From: an uncultured bacterium
Lineage (GTDB): Bacteria; Hydrogenedentota; Hydrogenedentia; Hydrogenedentales; CAILVY01
DNA length: 64,000 nt
NCBI GenBank assembly: GCA_937951485.1
Contig: CALEDJ010000015.1
Span: 1-64,000 of the forward strand
Direction of reading: 5' to 3'
The position numbers and the translations under genes are program-made. Positions 62,865 through 64,000 of the stretch are shown here, in pieces; the first letter of the stretch is position 1; each line of letters begins with the position of its first letter. Below the pieces are notes generated by a model. The model ran no database searches, was not told where the DNA came from, and saw only the letters and a program-made list of their open reading frames with translations.

Positions 62865-64000
62865 ATGGCCAAGAAAACCGAGCCTCCGTCATCCGCGCCC
62901 CGCACCTTAGGCCCCGTGCCCGACTTGGAGCGGCATCTTCCGTCCGAATGGTGGCGTACGCTGTTTCGCTCGATCTACCTGAAAACCGACGGGGATATCG
63001 TGGAGAATGAACGGAACACCCGCAAAGACGTTGACATGCTGATCCAGGCGACAGGGATAGAGCCGAACGACCGTATTCTGGACCTCTGTTGCGGCCAAGG
63101 ACGGCATTGCCTGGAACTGGCGCGCCGGGGTTTCAAGAATGTCGTCGGCATTGACCGTTCCCGCTACCTGGTGCGTCTGGCGCGCAAGCGCGCCACAGAA
63201 CTGGGGCTGCGCGTGTCTTTTCACGAGGGTGATGCGCGCCGCTTCCGCCTGCCCGAAAATTCCTTTCAGTGCGTGGCCATTCTCGGCAATTCCTTCGGCT
63301 ATTTCGACCGCCTCGAAGACGACCTCGCCGTACTCGAATCGGTGAAGCGCGTGCTGAGGTCCGGCGGATCGATCGCTCTGGACGTGGCGAACGGGGAATG
63401 GATTCGCCACAACTTCGAGCGCCGGTCCTGGGAATGGATTGACGAGAATCAATTCGTGTGCCGGGAGCGATCGCTTTCAGCCGACGGTCAGCGTCTCATC
63501 TCCCGCGAAGTGGTCGTTCACGCCGAGCGCGGCGTCATCGTGGACCAGTTCTACGCGGAGCGTCTCTATTCCCAGGAAATGCTGCAAAACCTGTTGACAC
63601 AGGCGGGTTTCGACACCATCCGCGTGCACGGCTTCCCGGAATCCGAATCCGGGCGCAACCAGGACCTCGGCATGATGGCCAGCCGGATATTCGTCACAGC
63701 ACGCATCACCAAACGCCCGGCGCCCTCCCGCCGGGGCAAACCCCTTTATCCGCGAATCGCCGTCATCATGGGCGACCCCACCCTGCCGGATTCGGTGAAG
63801 CGCGACGGTCAGTTCAACGCCGAGGACCTCGATACGATTGACCGGCTCAAGCGCGCGCTTGCCGAACTGGATGATTATTCGTTTACCTACCTGGATCAAC
63901 ATTCAAACCTGATCCCGCGACTGAAATCCGAACTTCCGGAATTTGTTTTCAATCTCTGCGACGAGGGCTACAACAACGACGCTTTCCTGGAATTGCATGT
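62865..64000 (+). CDS. SAM methyltransferase fused to a D-Ala-D-Ala-ligase-like ATP-grasp domain (partial; runs off the right edge)
   Basis: 378 codons are open to the window end; ATG 62865 has AAGGA 9 nt upstream. Residues 1-265 are a class I methyltransferase: ILDLCCGQGRHCLELARRG (SAM motif I), GIDRS, and LPENSFQCVAILGNSFGYF. From about 300 a second domain starts, YPRIAVIMGDPTLPDSVK, and continues with PEFVFNLCDEGYNNDAFLEL. This is the N-terminal lobe of D-alanine-D-alanine ligase-like ATP-grasp enzymes, whose next residues (VPAxLE) would fall beyond 64000. The combination suggests a peptide- or amino-acid-ligating enzyme with linked methylation. Confidence 0.8.
   Translation, partial: MAKKTEPPSSAPRTLGPVPDLERHLPSEWWRTLFRSIYLKTDGDIVENERNTRKDVDMLIQATGIEPNDRILDLCCGQGRHCLELARRGFKNVVGIDRSRYLVRLARKRATELGLRVSFHEGDARRFRLPENSFQCVAILGNSFGYFDRLEDDLAVLESVKRVLRSGGSIALDVANGEWIRHNFERRSWEWIDENQFVCRERSLSADGQRLISREVVVHAERGVIVDQFYAERLYSQEMLQNLLTQAGFDTIRVHGFPESESGRNQDLGMMASRIFVTARITKRPAPSRRGKPLYPRIAVIMGDPTLPDSVKRDGQFNAEDLDTIDRLKRALAELDDYSFTYLDQHSNLIPRLKSELPEFVFNLCDEGYNNDAFLELH

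Overview
The window reads as a GC-rich chromosome segment from a Gram-negative, strictly anaerobic, probably uncultured bacterium with a complete bacterial Wood-Ljungdahl (reductive acetyl-CoA) pathway. The Gram-negative inference rests on lipid-A-biosynthesis-N-terminal-type membrane domains. The anaerobic inference rests on the oxygen-sensitive enzymes: CO dehydrogenase, acetyl-CoA synthase, corrinoid Fe-S protein and HdrABC. No rRNA or tRNA gene is visible to fix the taxonomy. A candidate-phylum lineage such as Hydrogenedentota fits the mixture but is only a guess.

Layout. 1-15 kb is mostly minus strand: a very large secreted FN3-domain protein running off the left edge, a Gld-type ABC-2 export operon (ATPase, permease, GldG-like, DUF4340), a patch of decayed toxin-antitoxin-like genes, a cupin, a small lipid/glycan membrane pair, and two nested transposase relics. 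15.8-55.2 kb is one Wood-Ljungdahl island. Unit 1 (15.8-21.6 kb) holds cooS, a CooF-like ferredoxin and a NuoE/NuoF/NuoG-like NADH module. A sigma54 response regulator follows at 22-23.4 kb. Unit 2 (23.8-35.8 kb) holds cooC, acsD, fhs, hdrCBA, mvhD, metV and metF. Unit 3 (36.1-43.9 kb) holds a double PRC-barrel protein, nuoE, a nuoF-gltD fusion, formate dehydrogenase and mobA. A sensor kinase (44.2-45.5 kb) and a second cooC (minus strand) come next. Unit 4 (46.8-55.2 kb) holds acsB, acsC, acsV, acsE, two small accessory genes and folD. groES-groEL, an SDR, a LarA homologue, a PilZ/membrane pair and a methyltransferase-ATP-grasp fusion (cut by the right edge) close the window.

How it fits together. 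Formate dehydrogenase, Fhs, FolD and MetVF make the methyl branch. AcsE passes the methyl group to AcsCD, which AcsV keeps reduced. CooS and AcsB make acetyl-CoA, and the two CooC ATPases serve nickel-site maturation. Three flavin/Fe-S modules (NuoEFG-like next to CooS, NuoE/NuoF-GltD next to formate dehydrogenase, HdrABC-MvhD next to MetVF) look like the redox couplers.

Main new observation. The four units each start with a near-identical sigma54 (-24/-12) promoter, GGCAC-N5-TTGCT. About 105-200 bp upstream of each lies a pair of 16-bp dyads, TTGCGG-N4-CCGCAA, with starts 20-22 bp apart. The only NtrC-type regulator and the only cysteine-rich NtrB-type kinase in the window sit inside the same island. 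This suggests a dedicated, redox- or metal-sensing, sigma54-dependent regulon for a whole Wood-Ljungdahl pathway.
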